NCBI GenBank assembly: GCA_017464045.1
Contig: JAFUEG010000240.1
Coordinates: forward strand, 1-11,577
Length of the DNA stretch: 11,577 nt
Source: Lachnospiraceae bacterium
GTDB lineage: Bacteria > Bacillota_A > Clostridia > Lachnospirales > Lachnospiraceae
Direction: 5' to 3'
The notes under the pieces: generated by a model
Databases searched by the model: none
The model's input: the letters and a program-made list of their open reading frames with translations, nothing else
Told to the model about the DNA's origin: nothing
Shown: in pieces, positions 1 through 6,158 of the stretch
Position numbering within the stretch: position 1 is the first letter of the stretch
How the letters are laid out: every line of letters begins with the position of its first letter
Program-made: the position numbers and the translations under genes

Positions 1-550
1 CTGCAAGAACATCCTGTGACCGTTGGTTCAGAATAGCATTTAATCTATCACCGGTTACATTAAATGTAACACTGTAAGCACAAGGATAAAGGTTCATCTC
101 ACTAAGATCCTGATGCACATATAAATTCGTCATAATTCTCCGGCTGTATGGGTTATTTTTTAAATCGTATATCACCCTGTCTACTTGGTCCATCATACCT
201 TCCTTATACTGATGTTTTACTCCCATCTGATATCCATAGGCTTTTCCGATTGAGCCGTCAGGATCGGCCCATTCATCCCATATATGACTTTTTAAATCAT
301 GAACATTATTTGATTTTTTCTGCCATATCCAAAGCATTTCATCAACGGCAGACTTTATATATGTTTTCCTTAAAGTTATAGCCGGGAATTCTTCTGATAA
401 ATCATATCTGTTTACAACCCCAAATCTTTTTATAGTATATGCAAACGTTCCATCTTCCCACTTAGGTCTTACTTTTTCGCCTTCCGTACTGTAGCCATTT
501 TCTATAATATCAGTACACATTTTAATAAACAAATCATCTGCTTTACTCAT
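1..550 (-). CDS. thyA: Thymidylate synthase (partial, C-terminus beyond left edge)
   Basis: This enzyme makes dTMP from dUMP using methylene-tetrahydrofolate, in the cytoplasm. I translated the minus strand from the ATG at 548-550; 183 codons are visible before the window ends. Family landmarks are clear: WDEWADPDGSIGKAYGYQ at about residues 91-108, NNPYSRRIM at 132-140 (arginines that bind the dUMP phosphate), the catalytic cysteine C157 in LYPCAYS, and QRSQD at 176-180. The overall pattern resembles the Bacillus ThyA type of roughly 280 residues, so about one third is missing at the left edge. The start has an AGGAGAG ribosome site about seven bases upstream. The gene is divergent from two XRE regulators, which could influence it because their promoter regions overlap. 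The identification is firm; only the missing C-terminus is unseen. Confidence 0.95.
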   Translation of the reverse strand, partial: MSKADDLFIKMCTDIIENGYSTEGEKVRPKWEDGTFAYTIKRFGVVNRYDLSEEFPAITLRKTYIKSAVDEMLWIWQKKSNNVHDLKSHIWDEWADPDGSIGKAYGYQMGVKHQYKEGMMDQVDRVIYDLKNNPYSRRIMTNLYVHQDLSEMNLYPCAYSVTFNVTGDRLNAILNQRSQDVLA

Positions 551-578
551 AGTATCTCTCCTTTTTATACCTGAAGGT

Positions 579-607
579 TAATTAATTTAACTTTGAAAAT
601 CTGTCAA
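579..607 (-). promoter_or_regulatory. Predicted sigma-A promoter of thyA
   Basis: Read on the minus strand, TTGACA (602-607) is followed by a 17-base spacer and TAATTA (579-584), about 30 bases before the thyA start codon. The -35 is a perfect consensus match. The -10 lies inside an imperfect inverted repeat, GTTAA/TTAAC (577-591), which could be an operator. Confidence 0.65.
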
Positions 608-620
608 AATATGCTAAATT
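593..620 (+). promoter_or_regulatory. Predicted promoter of the XRE regulator pair
   Basis: On the plus strand, TTGAAA (593-598) is followed by 16 bases and TAAATT (615-620), with a TG one base upstream of the -10 (extended -10). It overlaps the thyA promoter on the opposite strand. A 10-base perfect palindrome, ATTTATAAAT, follows at 618-627. The -10 is a weak match, so this is tentative. Confidence 0.4.
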
Positions 621-644
621 TATAAATCACGGAGGTGAATTGTA

Positions 645-1004
645 ATGTCTTGTCGTGATTTTGCTTTATGTCTAAAGACCATTCGTCAAAATCGACATAT
701 GACACAATTGGATATATCAAAAGAACTAGGGATATCAAGACAGGCTTACAGCAGTTATGAACAAGGACTGCGTTTACCTGATGTAAACACGTTGGCGGAA
801 CTATCCATTATTCTTGATACAAACCTTTTTCTGTTTTTTATGAATTCAGCAATGAACATTCGCAAACCTAATTCAAAAAACAAAATTCCAAAAACAGAAT
901 GTTCCTTGCTTTTGGATATATATTCGTCAATGTCTCTGTCGGAAAGACTCCGCTTTATCAATGGATTCTTTCCATCTAAATCCGGTACTGACAAAAAAAT
1001 ATAA
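645..1004 (+). CDS. XRE-family helix-turn-helix regulator (first of tandem pair)
   Basis: This is a small predicted DNA-binding regulator of 119 residues. The HTH_3/XRE domain spans about residues 9-63, with recognition-helix region ISRQAYSSYEQG at 30-41 and the typical ending LRLPDVNTLAELSIIL. The rest (about 70-119) is a basic linker and a short helical tail containing LSERLRFINGFF. No ligand-binding, protease or toxin domain is visible. The start at 645 has a GGAGGTGA ribosome site. A second XRE gene of the same layout begins 24 bases after its stop with no terminator between, so the two are probably co-transcribed. Its targets are unknown. Autoregulation and control of the divergent thyA are possible from position only. 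Confidence 0.9.
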   Translation: MSCRDFALCLKTIRQNRHMTQLDISKELGISRQAYSSYEQGLRLPDVNTLAELSIILDTNLFLFFMNSAMNIRKPNSKNKIPKTECSLLLDIYSSMSLSERLRFINGFFPSKSGTDKKI

Positions 1005-1028
1005 ATATAACAAACGAGGTATAAATCA

Positions 1029-1415
1029 ATGCAAGGGAGAAAAAAAGCAACTCAAAACCAAAATCTGGCGTCTCTTTTAAAAGTAAAAAGAGAAGAACGT
1101 TCGTTAAGTCAAAATGAAATTGCTGACATATTAGGATTATCAAGAACAACTTACTCAAGATATGAGCTCGGAGTCCGCACTCCCACACTCGAAAGTCTGC
1201 TTAATCTATCAGCTTTTTACCAAATAAACCCAATGGAATTAATCTGTTCTTTAATACCGGAGAAGAGTCTTTCTTATTCACCTGAATATAAAAATTTTAA
1301 ATGCTATTCAATAGATGATTTATCGCTATCCGATCAGCAGCTTTTACAAAATTATAACAAACTTAGTCAAAAGCAAAAGGAAGCCATAAACAATCTTATA
1401 AACACATTTTTATAA
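1029..1415 (+). CDS. XRE-family helix-turn-helix regulator (second of tandem pair)
   Basis: This is a 128-residue predicted DNA-binding regulator. A basic N-terminus is followed by an XRE domain at about residues 13-70, with LSQNEIADILGLSRTTYSRY at 26-45 and ELGVRTPTLESLLNL at 46-60. A C-terminal segment (about 95-128) contains LSQKQKEAINNLINTFL, which echoes the tail of the upstream regulator. The two proteins therefore look like diverged paralogues with the same architecture. The start has a GAGGT ribosome site about eight bases upstream. The gene follows the first regulator by 24 bases and converges on queH. The DNA-binding call is secure; the regulatory role is not known. Confidence 0.9.
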   Translation: MQGRKKATQNQNLASLLKVKREERSLSQNEIADILGLSRTTYSRYELGVRTPTLESLLNLSAFYQINPMELICSLIPEKSLSYSPEYKNFKCYSIDDLSLSDQQLLQNYNKLSQKQKEAINNLINTFL

Positions 1416-1486
1416 ATCCGTAATCTAACAATGATAATTTTACTATATATATTTTTTATAAACAAGTTTAAAATTAAATAATTATC

Positions 1487-1505
1487 GCTTTTGCATTAAA
1501 AAAGC
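1487..1505. terminator. Weak hairpin between convergent genes
   Basis: GCTTTT (1487-1492) pairs with AAAAGC (1500-1505) around a seven-base loop, between the second XRE gene and queH, and overlaps the first base of the queH stop codon. There is no clean U-tract on either strand, so terminator function is only possible. A more distant GATAATT/AATTATC repeat (1433-1439, 1480-1486) also lies in this AT-rich spacer. Confidence 0.25.
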
Positions 1506-2089
1506 TAATAACCTTCTTTATTTTTTTCTCTTTTTATACTTTCTTGTTTACTAAAAATGCATCCACAGAAATTTTGTCTGTAAAGGTTATACTCCTTTGA
1601 CAACTCAATAGATCTCGAATAGCCGTTATTTTTCTTAAAGTTACTGTATAAATAATTCATTTCATATTTTTCAGAAAGTCTTAGTCCAATCTCATTTAGC
1701 CATTCGGCATTTTTATGCGGACTTATTGAAAGCGTAGTAGTATATAAATCAAACCCTTTTTCCTTTGCATATCTGGCCGTTTCATCCAAACGAAGCTCAT
1801 AGCATTTATAGCATCTTTTTCCTCTTTCCGGTTCATTTTCCAATCCTTTTGATATATGCAAAAAAAGCTCAGGATCATATCTGCCCTCAATAAACTTTAC
1901 ATTTTTTGTGAATGGGGCTGTATTTATAAATCTTGTTATCTCAGCAACTCTTTTATTATACTCCATTTCATCAGTTATGTTGGGATTATAATAAAACACT
2001 GTTATATCATATGTATTTTCAAGAAATTCAAGAACATACGAACTGCATGGAGCACAACATGCATGCAGAAGCAATTTTTCCTTTTCCAT
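1505..2089 (-). CDS. queH: Epoxyqueuosine reductase QueH
   Basis: QueH catalyses the last step of queuosine synthesis, reducing epoxyqueuosine to queuosine at the wobble position of GUN-anticodon tRNAs. It is the non-cobalamin alternative to QueG (family formerly DUF208). The 194-residue protein has the hallmark LLLHACCAPCSS near the N-terminus (C11, C12, C15), a second pair C93/C96 in RCYKCYELR, and C175/C177 in FCGC. These are the kind of cysteines known to hold the iron-sulfur/iron centre in QueH. Also visible are FYYNPNI (about 32-38) and TTLSISPHKN (about 118-127). The start ATG at 2087-2089 has an AAGGAG ribosome site. No other queuosine gene is nearby and no preQ1 riboswitch was found upstream, so it appears to be a stand-alone gene. 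Confidence 0.93.
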   Translation of the reverse strand: MEKEKLLLHACCAPCSSYVLEFLENTYDITVFYYNPNITDEMEYNKRVAEITRFINTAPFTKNVKFIEGRYDPELFLHISKGLENEPERGKRCYKCYELRLDETARYAKEKGFDLYTTTLSISPHKNAEWLNEIGLRLSEKYEMNYLYSNFKKNNGYSRSIELSKEYNLYRQNFCGCIFSKQESIKREKNKEGY

Positions 2090-2134
2090 TTTACTCCTTT
2101 TTCAAAAAAAATTATTTTTATTACAATTTAACAA

Positions 2135-2163
2135 TTGACTTTGTAAATAATATACCATATACT
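2135..2163 (+). promoter_or_regulatory. Strong sigma-A promoter for the 77-residue protein gene
   Basis: TTGACT (2135-2140), a 17-base spacer and TATACT (2158-2163) form a near-consensus promoter. Transcription should begin near 2170, giving a leader of about 95 bases before the start codon at 2266. Confidence 0.7.
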
Positions 2164-2195
2164 ATCTTTAGAAGAGAATGTACGTTAATGCCTAC

Positions 2196-2228
2196 TGATA
2201 ATTATATTCATTTGTATAATTATTATCA
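2196..2228 (+). other. AT-rich leader hairpin
   Basis: TGATAATTATA (2196-2206) pairs with TATAATTATTATCA (2215-2228) with a three-base bulge and an eight-base loop. It lies inside the predicted 5' leader, 22 bases upstream of the ribosome site. It is A/T-only apart from the closing pairs, so it may be weak or incidental. Confidence 0.4.
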
Positions 2229-2265
2229 AGCATTAAAATCAGTTACTTTCAGGGAGGTAGTTAAC

Positions 2266-2499
2266 ATGACAGTTGATCAGGCTGTAAAAAAATTTAAATT
2301 AGAGCCACTTAACGTGTACACTGCTAAGGCTAAGGCTAAGGAGCTTAATGTAGACGAGGTTTTATATATGAACGTACAAAAAAATAAGTATGCATATGTT
2401 GTAAAAGATGGTCCACGTGGTTATATGCTTTATCAGGATGAAAAAAGCTTATATACCAAAATGTACAAAGGATTAAAGATGACTCCGTTGGAGCCATAA
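2266..2499 (+). CDS. Small basic protein of unknown function, 77 residues
   Basis: I do not recognise this family. The 77-residue protein is lysine-rich and soluble-looking. It has an amphipathic start (MTVDQAVKKFKLEPLNVYTA), a Lys/Ala-rich stretch KAKAKELNVDEV (21-32) and a tyrosine-rich C-terminal half. There are no cysteines, no membrane segment and no signal peptide. I chose the ATG at 2266 because an excellent AGGGAGGT ribosome site (2251-2258) sits seven bases before it. The same frame stays open upstream past 1933, and an in-frame ATG at 2188 would add 26 residues, but it has only a weak ribosome site. The gene is flanked by a near-consensus promoter and a strong terminator, so it is a single-gene transcription unit. 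This supports a real, probably well-expressed gene despite its size. Confidence 0.8.
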   Translation: MTVDQAVKKFKLEPLNVYTAKAKAKELNVDEVLYMNVQKNKYAYVVKDGPRGYMLYQDEKSLYTKMYKGLKMTPLEP

Positions 2500-2523
2500 T
2501 GTGTAATTTACATAGAATATTTT

Positions 2524-2557
2524 ATAAATCGGAGCTGTCATTTCAGCTCCGATTTAT
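2524..2557 (+). terminator. Strong intrinsic terminator after the 77-residue protein gene
   Basis: A perfect 14-bp stem (2524-2537 with 2544-2557) encloses the six-base loop TCATTT. It is followed on the plus strand by TTTT and then a mixed AT run. The stop codon of the convergent CmpB-like gene (2554-2556) lies inside the right arm. On the minus strand there is no good U-tract, so termination is likely mainly of the plus-strand transcript. Confidence 0.85.
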
Positions 2558-3006
2558 TTTTCAAATATATATGTTTTTATGATGTTTATAAAATATACAC
2601 ACAACAAACTCAGAAGTGCCCAAATCAAAGTATATCCAAGACAGATTTGTCCATAAACATTATATTTTAACGAAGAATAATCCCATACTCCCATATCAAA
2701 TTTCAAATTAACAATTATACCTGTAAACAATTCCAATGTTGTTATAATCAAGGCTCCAAAGAACATTATTAGTAGTATTGACTTATACACCGGTTTAATA
2801 TTCTTTAATATATAGTTTCCCACTGAACCCACTATTAAAAAACAGAAGCCTCCGCAAAATATCATTGAATAATGTGAATAATTTCTATATGCTATCTCTA
2901 AATAAAAATAAAATAATCCTCCTGTAATCCATAAAATCATACTTTCAAAAATGTTTTTTATAACTAACGGATTGACTTTTTTTATTTTTTTTGACCATCT
3001 TTTCAT
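2554..3006 (-). CDS. CmpB-like multi-pass membrane protein
   Basis: This is a 150-residue membrane protein resembling the family annotated as putative ABC-transporter type IV (CmpB-like, PF06541). That name is historical and its function is unproven. Four hydrophobic segments are visible at about residues 20-38, 46-66, 73-92 and 120-142, after a basic N-terminus (KRWSKKIKK) expected in the cytoplasm. The conserved family pattern is present: LELFTGIIVN at 91-100, WDYS at 108-111 and N(x)YGQICL at 116-123. The start at 3004-3006 has an AAGGAG ribosome site. It appears to be transcribed alone, because the upstream gene ends in a strong terminator. No ATPase or transport partner is nearby. The family match is from remembered motifs. 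Confidence 0.7.
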   Translation of the reverse strand: MKRWSKKIKKVNPLVIKNIFESMILWITGGLFYFYLEIAYRNYSHYSMIFCGGFCFLIVGSVGNYILKNIKPVYKSILLIMFFGALIITTLELFTGIIVNLKFDMGVWDYSSLKYNVYGQICLGYTLIWALLSLLCVYFINIIKTYIFEK

Positions 3007-3077
3007 CTGCGTTTCTCCTTATCCTCAACAATACTATTTTGATGATTTTATCTTGAATTTATACATTAATTTGCCTA

Positions 3078-3107
3078 AATATATCTTATCAAAAACTAAT
3101 ATTTCAA
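3078..3107 (-). promoter_or_regulatory. Possible promoter of the CmpB-like gene
   Basis: On the minus strand TTGAAA (3102-3107), an 18-base spacer and TATATT (3078-3083) lie about 70 bases before the start codon and downstream of the previous terminator. The DNA is very AT-rich, so chance matches are common. Confidence 0.35.
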
Positions 3108-3121
3108 CCATGTTTTATTAT

Positions 3122-3163
3122 AAAAAAAAGCCCTTGTCACTATAAAAGTATAGCAACAAAAGC
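3122..3163 (-). terminator. Intrinsic terminator of the nfnA-nfnB-DUF6106 operon
   Basis: On the minus strand a 15-bp stem (3149-3163 with 3130-3144, several G-U pairs) closes a four-base loop. It is followed by eight consecutive U residues (3122-3129). It lies 18 bases after the stop of the DUF6106-like gene. Confidence 0.85.
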
Positions 3164-3181
3164 CTTTTTATCTTACTGATT

Positions 3182-3691
3182 TTATAATTCTATTTTATTT
3201 TTATATACTGACTTGATATAATCCTTATTTTTGTCGTTAAGTTCAAGTATTATGGCCAAATCTCTGCCATTATCATTTTTTATAAAAGCAAAGCAATCTT
3301 TTCTTTCGTTTTTTTCACCTGACGAATAATCCTTTACCTTCATTTTTGAATTTATATCCAACTCATTTTGAAACTTATCAGAGTTATAAGGTAGAATCCT
3401 TTTTAAATCCTCCTCGTTTATTTCACATATATTTTTTCTTGTGGATTTTGCCAATATCCTTGCAACCTCAAAATCTCCATTAGTGAAAATATACTCATAC
3501 TCTAATAACATATTGTTTTTAGTAAAGTGTATAGCAATTCCTCCAATTATAACAAGCATTGCACCCGTACTGAAATTTATAAAAACTGCTATCATAACGC
3601 CAAACGAAGTTATCATGATTGCCACAAATAAAGGCATTAATTGTTTTAATCGTGGCTTGACACTTATTAACTGCTCAGTATAATTATCCAT
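3182..3691 (-). CDS. DUF6106-like membrane protein of unknown function
   Basis: This 169-residue protein has a short N-terminal segment (MDNYTEQLISVKPRLKQ), two closely spaced transmembrane helices at about residues 18-38 and 42-57, and a cytoplasm-sized polar C-terminal domain. The domain contains LEYEYIFTNGDFEVARIL (63-80), then KSTRKNICEI and RILPYNSDKFQNELD. I recall this pattern from clostridial proteins named DUF6106; no biochemical role is known to me. The start at 3689-3691 lies 18 bases after the nfnB stop, with a weak GGTAGG ribosome site, and no terminator lies between. It is therefore probably the third gene of the nfn operon. Whether it has anything to do with NfnAB is untested; no cofactor-binding motif is visible. 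Confidence 0.75.
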   Translation of the reverse strand: MDNYTEQLISVKPRLKQLMPLFVAIMITSFGVMIAVFINFSTGAMLVIIGGIAIHFTKNNMLLEYEYIFTNGDFEVARILAKSTRKNICEINEEDLKRILPYNSDKFQNELDINSKMKVKDYSSGEKNERKDCFAFIKNDNGRDLAIILELNDKNKDYIKSVYKNKIEL

Positions 3692-3709
3692 CTTAAATAA
3701 ACCTACCCA

Positions 3710-5098
3710 TTAATCATTTTTAAAGGACTCATCAATTGCCTTTGCAGCTTTCTTACCTGCACCCATTGCAAGTATAACTGTTGCGGCACCTGTAACTGCA
3801 TCACCGCCGGCATAAACGTTCTTTCTTGTACTCTCTCCGGTCTCCTCATCTACGATGATTCCACCCCATTTCTGGGTTTCAAGGCCTTCAGTGGTCTGTC
3901 TGATAAGAGGGTTAGGTGACTGACCTATAGCTATTACAACAGTTTCAACATCTATTATATAGTTTGAACCCTCGATAGGTTCCGGTCTTCTTCTGCCTGA
4001 TGCATCCGATTCTCCAAGCTGCTGTTTAACAACCTCGATACCCTTAACCCATCCGTCTTCGCCAAGAATCTTTGAAGGGTTATTGAGAAGCTTAAAGATT
4101 ACTCCTTCTTCTTTAGCATGCTCTACCTCTTCTGCTCTTGCAGGGATTTCATCCTCACTTCTTCTATATACAATATAAACGTTTTCAGCTCCGAGTCTCT
4201 TAGCTGTTCTTGCAGCATCCATAGCAACATTACCTGCTCCGACAACCGCAACATTTTTTCCAACCTTAACAGGAGTAGGTGCCTCACCCTTTTTGTATCC
4301 CTTCATAAGATTTACTCTTGTAAGGAACTCATTTGCAGAGTAAACTCCGAGAAGGTTTTCTCCCGGTATTCTGAGGAAGTTAGGAAGACCTGCTCCGGTT
4401 CCGAGGAACACTGCCTGATAGCCTTTTTCAAATAACTCGTCAACGGTTATGGAACGTCCTACTACTACATTTGTTTCTATAGTAACGCCTAAATCGGTTA
4501 CATTTTCAAGTTCCTTTGCAACGAGTGACTTTGGAAGTCTGAATTCAGGAATTCCGTAGCTAAGTACTCCTCCTGCCTTATGTAATGCTTCAAATATAGT
4601 TACATCATAGCCCTTCTTTGCAAGCTCTCCTGCACAGGTTATACCTGCAGGACCTGAACCGACTACTGCAACCTTTATACCGTTTTTCTCAATGTCAGGG
4701 GTTGATTTTATTCCCTGTGCCATATGGTAATCAGCAACAAATCTCTCCAAACGTCCGATGGATACCGACTCGCCCTTGATACCTCTTACACACTTTCCTT
4801 CACACTGGTTTTCCTGCGGACATACACGACCGCAGATTGCAGGAAGTGCATTTTCACTGGTTATTACTTCATAAGCCTTGTCAAAATCTCCGGCAGCAAC
4901 AGCCTCTATAAATTCCGGAATAGGAACATTTACAGGGCAGCCGCTTACACATGGCTTATGCTTACAATTAAGACATCTTGTTGCTTCTTCCATAGCCATC
5001 TCTTTTGTATAGCCTGTTGCAACCTCTTCAAAGTTTTTATTTCTTACATCCGGCTCCTGCTCGGGCATTGGAACCTTTGTCATACTCATGTTTGGCAT
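3710..5098 (-). CDS. nfnB: NfnB: large subunit of ferredoxin:NADP+ bifurcating oxidoreductase
   Basis: This is the GltD-like large subunit of NfnAB, a cytoplasmic flavin-based bifurcating enzyme that couples NADPH oxidation to reduction of NAD+ and ferredoxin, or the reverse. Of 462 residues, the N-terminal part carries eight cysteines for two [4Fe-4S] clusters: C42, C45, C50, C54 and C89, C93, C99, C103. A Rossmann motif VVGSGPAG (145-152) binds FAD. VVGAGNVAMDAAR (285-297) with VYRRSEDE (310-317) is the NADP(H) site. AGGDAVTGAATV near the C-terminus is the usual second FAD-contact region. The start has GGAGAG seven bases upstream. It follows nfnA by four bases. The isolated protein would be called glutamate synthase small subunit, but no gltB large subunit is present and the adjacent NfnA-type partner argues for Nfn. 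Sulfide dehydrogenase (SudAB) is a near-identical naming alternative. Confidence 0.92.
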   Translation of the reverse strand: MPNMSMTKVPMPEQEPDVRNKNFEEVATGYTKEMAMEEATRCLNCKHKPCVSGCPVNVPIPEFIEAVAAGDFDKAYEVITSENALPAICGRVCPQENQCEGKCVRGIKGESVSIGRLERFVADYHMAQGIKSTPDIEKNGIKVAVVGSGPAGITCAGELAKKGYDVTIFEALHKAGGVLSYGIPEFRLPKSLVAKELENVTDLGVTIETNVVVGRSITVDELFEKGYQAVFLGTGAGLPNFLRIPGENLLGVYSANEFLTRVNLMKGYKKGEAPTPVKVGKNVAVVGAGNVAMDAARTAKRLGAENVYIVYRRSEDEIPARAEEVEHAKEEGVIFKLLNNPSKILGEDGWVKGIEVVKQQLGESDASGRRRPEPIEGSNYIIDVETVVIAIGQSPNPLIRQTTEGLETQKWGGIIVDEETGESTRKNVYAGGDAVTGAATVILAMGAGKKAAKAIDESFKND

Positions 5099-5102
5099 AT
5101 TC

Positions 5103-5927
5103 CTACTCTCCTATCTTCATCATACATTCATGTTCTTCTTCCTTAAAGAAGGATTGTCTCTTTATACATTCATCGAAATCGACTTCAAATCCATCAAAGT
5201 CCGGACCGTCGACACAGGCAAACTTTGTTTCACCGCCAACGGTAACTCTACAGCCTCCACACATACCTGTTCCGTCAATCATAATCGGATTTAAAGAAAC
5301 TGCAGTAGGAAGATTCATCTCTTTAGTTGCAAGTACCACGAATTTCATCATGATAAGCGGACCTATCGCAATCGCATGATCATACTTTTCACCATTTGCA
5401 ACAAGCTCTTTTAATTTATCAACACCAAAACCCTTACCGCCAAGAGAACCATCATCTGTCATTATATATACATTATCACAGAATTCTTTGAATTTATCGG
5501 CAAATATTACATACTCAGCAGAACGTCCGCCGATGATAACATCTACCTTAACTCCCATCTCAGCAAGCTTTCTTAACTGAGGATATAAAGGAGCAGCTCC
5601 AAGTCCGCCTGCTATACCTACCACTCTGTTCCATTTTTCATTGAGCGGTGCAGGCTGTCCCAAAGGACCGACACAGTCATCGAAATAATCTCCTTCCTCA
5701 AGCTTACCCATAAGTTTTGTAGAATATCCAACCATCTGGATAACGAGTGTAACCGTATTTTTTTCTCTGTCAAAATCAGCTATGGTAAGAGGAATTCTTT
5801 CTCCATCCTCTCCCATTCTTACAATTACAAACTGACCGGCCTCACATCTTGCTGAAACATAAGGTGCTTCAACCTCTAACAAGATAACATCACGGTTTAA
5901 AACTTCTTTTTTTACAATCTTATACAC
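5103..5927 (-). CDS. nfnA: NfnA: small subunit of ferredoxin:NADP+ bifurcating oxidoreductase
   Basis: This is the ferredoxin-NADP reductase-like small subunit, carrying FAD, the NAD(H) site and a [2Fe-2S] cluster. The sequence shows the FAD-binding region RIPLTIAD (about residues 44-51), a nucleotide-binding glycine loop GIAGGLGAAPLYP (about 104-116), and the cluster region DGTGMCGGCRV. The latter has C223, C226 and later C238, with D218 as the probable fourth ligand known for NfnA. I chose the GTG at 5925-5927 (274 residues, start MYKIVKKEVL) because GGAGGA lies eight bases before it and the family normally begins with a Tyr-Lys-Ile-Val-like strand. The ATG at 5940-5942 would add five residues but has no ribosome site. 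nfnB begins four bases after the stop, so the two subunits are translationally linked. Confidence 0.9.
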   Translation of the reverse strand: MYKIVKKEVLNRDVILLEVEAPYVSARCEAGQFVIVRMGEDGERIPLTIADFDREKNTVTLVIQMVGYSTKLMGKLEEGDYFDDCVGPLGQPAPLNEKWNRVVGIAGGLGAAPLYPQLRKLAEMGVKVDVIIGGRSAEYVIFADKFKEFCDNVYIMTDDGSLGGKGFGVDKLKELVANGEKYDHAIAIGPLIMMKFVVLATKEMNLPTAVSLNPIMIDGTGMCGGCRVTVGGETKFACVDGPDFDGFEVDFDECIKRQSFFKEEEHECMMKIGE

Positions 5928-5934
5928 TAGAGCA

Positions 5935-5940
5935 TCCTCC
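5935..5940 (-). promoter_or_regulatory. Ribosome binding site deciding a GTG start for nfnA
   Basis: GGAGGA on the minus strand is eight bases upstream of the GTG at 5925-5927. It overlaps the upstream in-frame ATG (5940-5942), which itself has only AT-rich sequence before it. This makes GTG the likely start. Confidence 0.7.
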
Positions 5941-5976
5941 ATTCAAATAATTCCAAGCTTAAGTTCACCATTTTTT

Positions 5977-6041
5977 CAAGCGTGCATCTTCGATACTCAT
6001 CATTTTTGCTTTGCAAACGGCTTGATTTTCACTCACGCTCG
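5977..6041 (-). repeat. Inverted repeat at the nfnA start-site region
   Basis: CAAGCGTG (5977-5984) and CACGCTCG (6034-6041) can pair over eight positions (one G-U) around a 49-base interval. The interval contains the palindrome TTTGCAAA (6010-6017). The right arm overlaps the predicted transcription start, so a DNA operator is as likely as an RNA structure. No known riboswitch was recognised. Confidence 0.3.
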
Positions 6042-6043
6042 TT

Positions 6044-6052
6044 ATTATAACA
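6044..6052 (-). promoter_or_regulatory. Possible extended -10 promoter of nfnA
   Basis: TGTTATAAT on the minus strand (6044-6052) is a perfect -10 with an extended TG. No recognisable -35 exists, because the preceding DNA is the T-rich tail of the GH3-gene terminator. Transcription would begin near 6037, about 110 bases before the nfnA GTG. Confidence 0.5.
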
Positions 6053-6131
6053 TAAGTAAAAAAAAATAAAAACCTTAAAATGAAATAATTTGACATTTAC
6101 CACATTTTTCACAATTTAAGGTTTTTATTTT
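6053..6131 (-). terminator. Terminator of the GH3 gene
   Basis: A perfect 17-bp inverted repeat (6115-6131 with 6063-6079) encloses a 35-base interval, in which TGAAA/TTTCA can pair further. The minus strand continues with a long T-rich tail ending near 6053. The long loop is unusual, but the repeat plus tail supports termination. The tail abuts the nfnA promoter. Confidence 0.75.
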
Positions 6132-6158
6132 ATGCGTTTTTATACTATTTACTGCGCT

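Noticed and set aside
148..381. 77-codon plus-strand frame at the left edge
   Set aside because: It is antisense to thyA, whose conserved motifs are intact on the other strand.
2090..2134. preQ1 riboswitch upstream of queH
   Set aside because: The leader is only a short AT-rich stretch without the preQ1-I stem and A-rich tail.
1933..2265. N-terminal extension of the 77-residue protein to 188 residues, or to 103 from an ATG at 2188
   Set aside because: The long version covers the queH coding strand and the predicted promoter. The strong ribosome site is only at 2266.
4724..5379. Plus-strand open frames of 105-140 codons opposite nfnAB
   Set aside because: They are antisense to strongly conserved Nfn subunits, have no ribosome sites and read as random hydrophobic/Ser-rich protein.
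5965..6003. Possible 12-residue upstream ORF (MMSIEDARLKKW) before nfnA
   Set aside because: It has no ribosome site and no codon pattern suggesting attenuation. Short frames like this are common by chance.
5984..6004. UGAUGAG...CGAAG on the minus strand resembling a hammerhead ribozyme core
   Set aside because: The essential C before UGAUGA is an A, GAAA is GAAG, and no stem II or three-way junction can be drawn.
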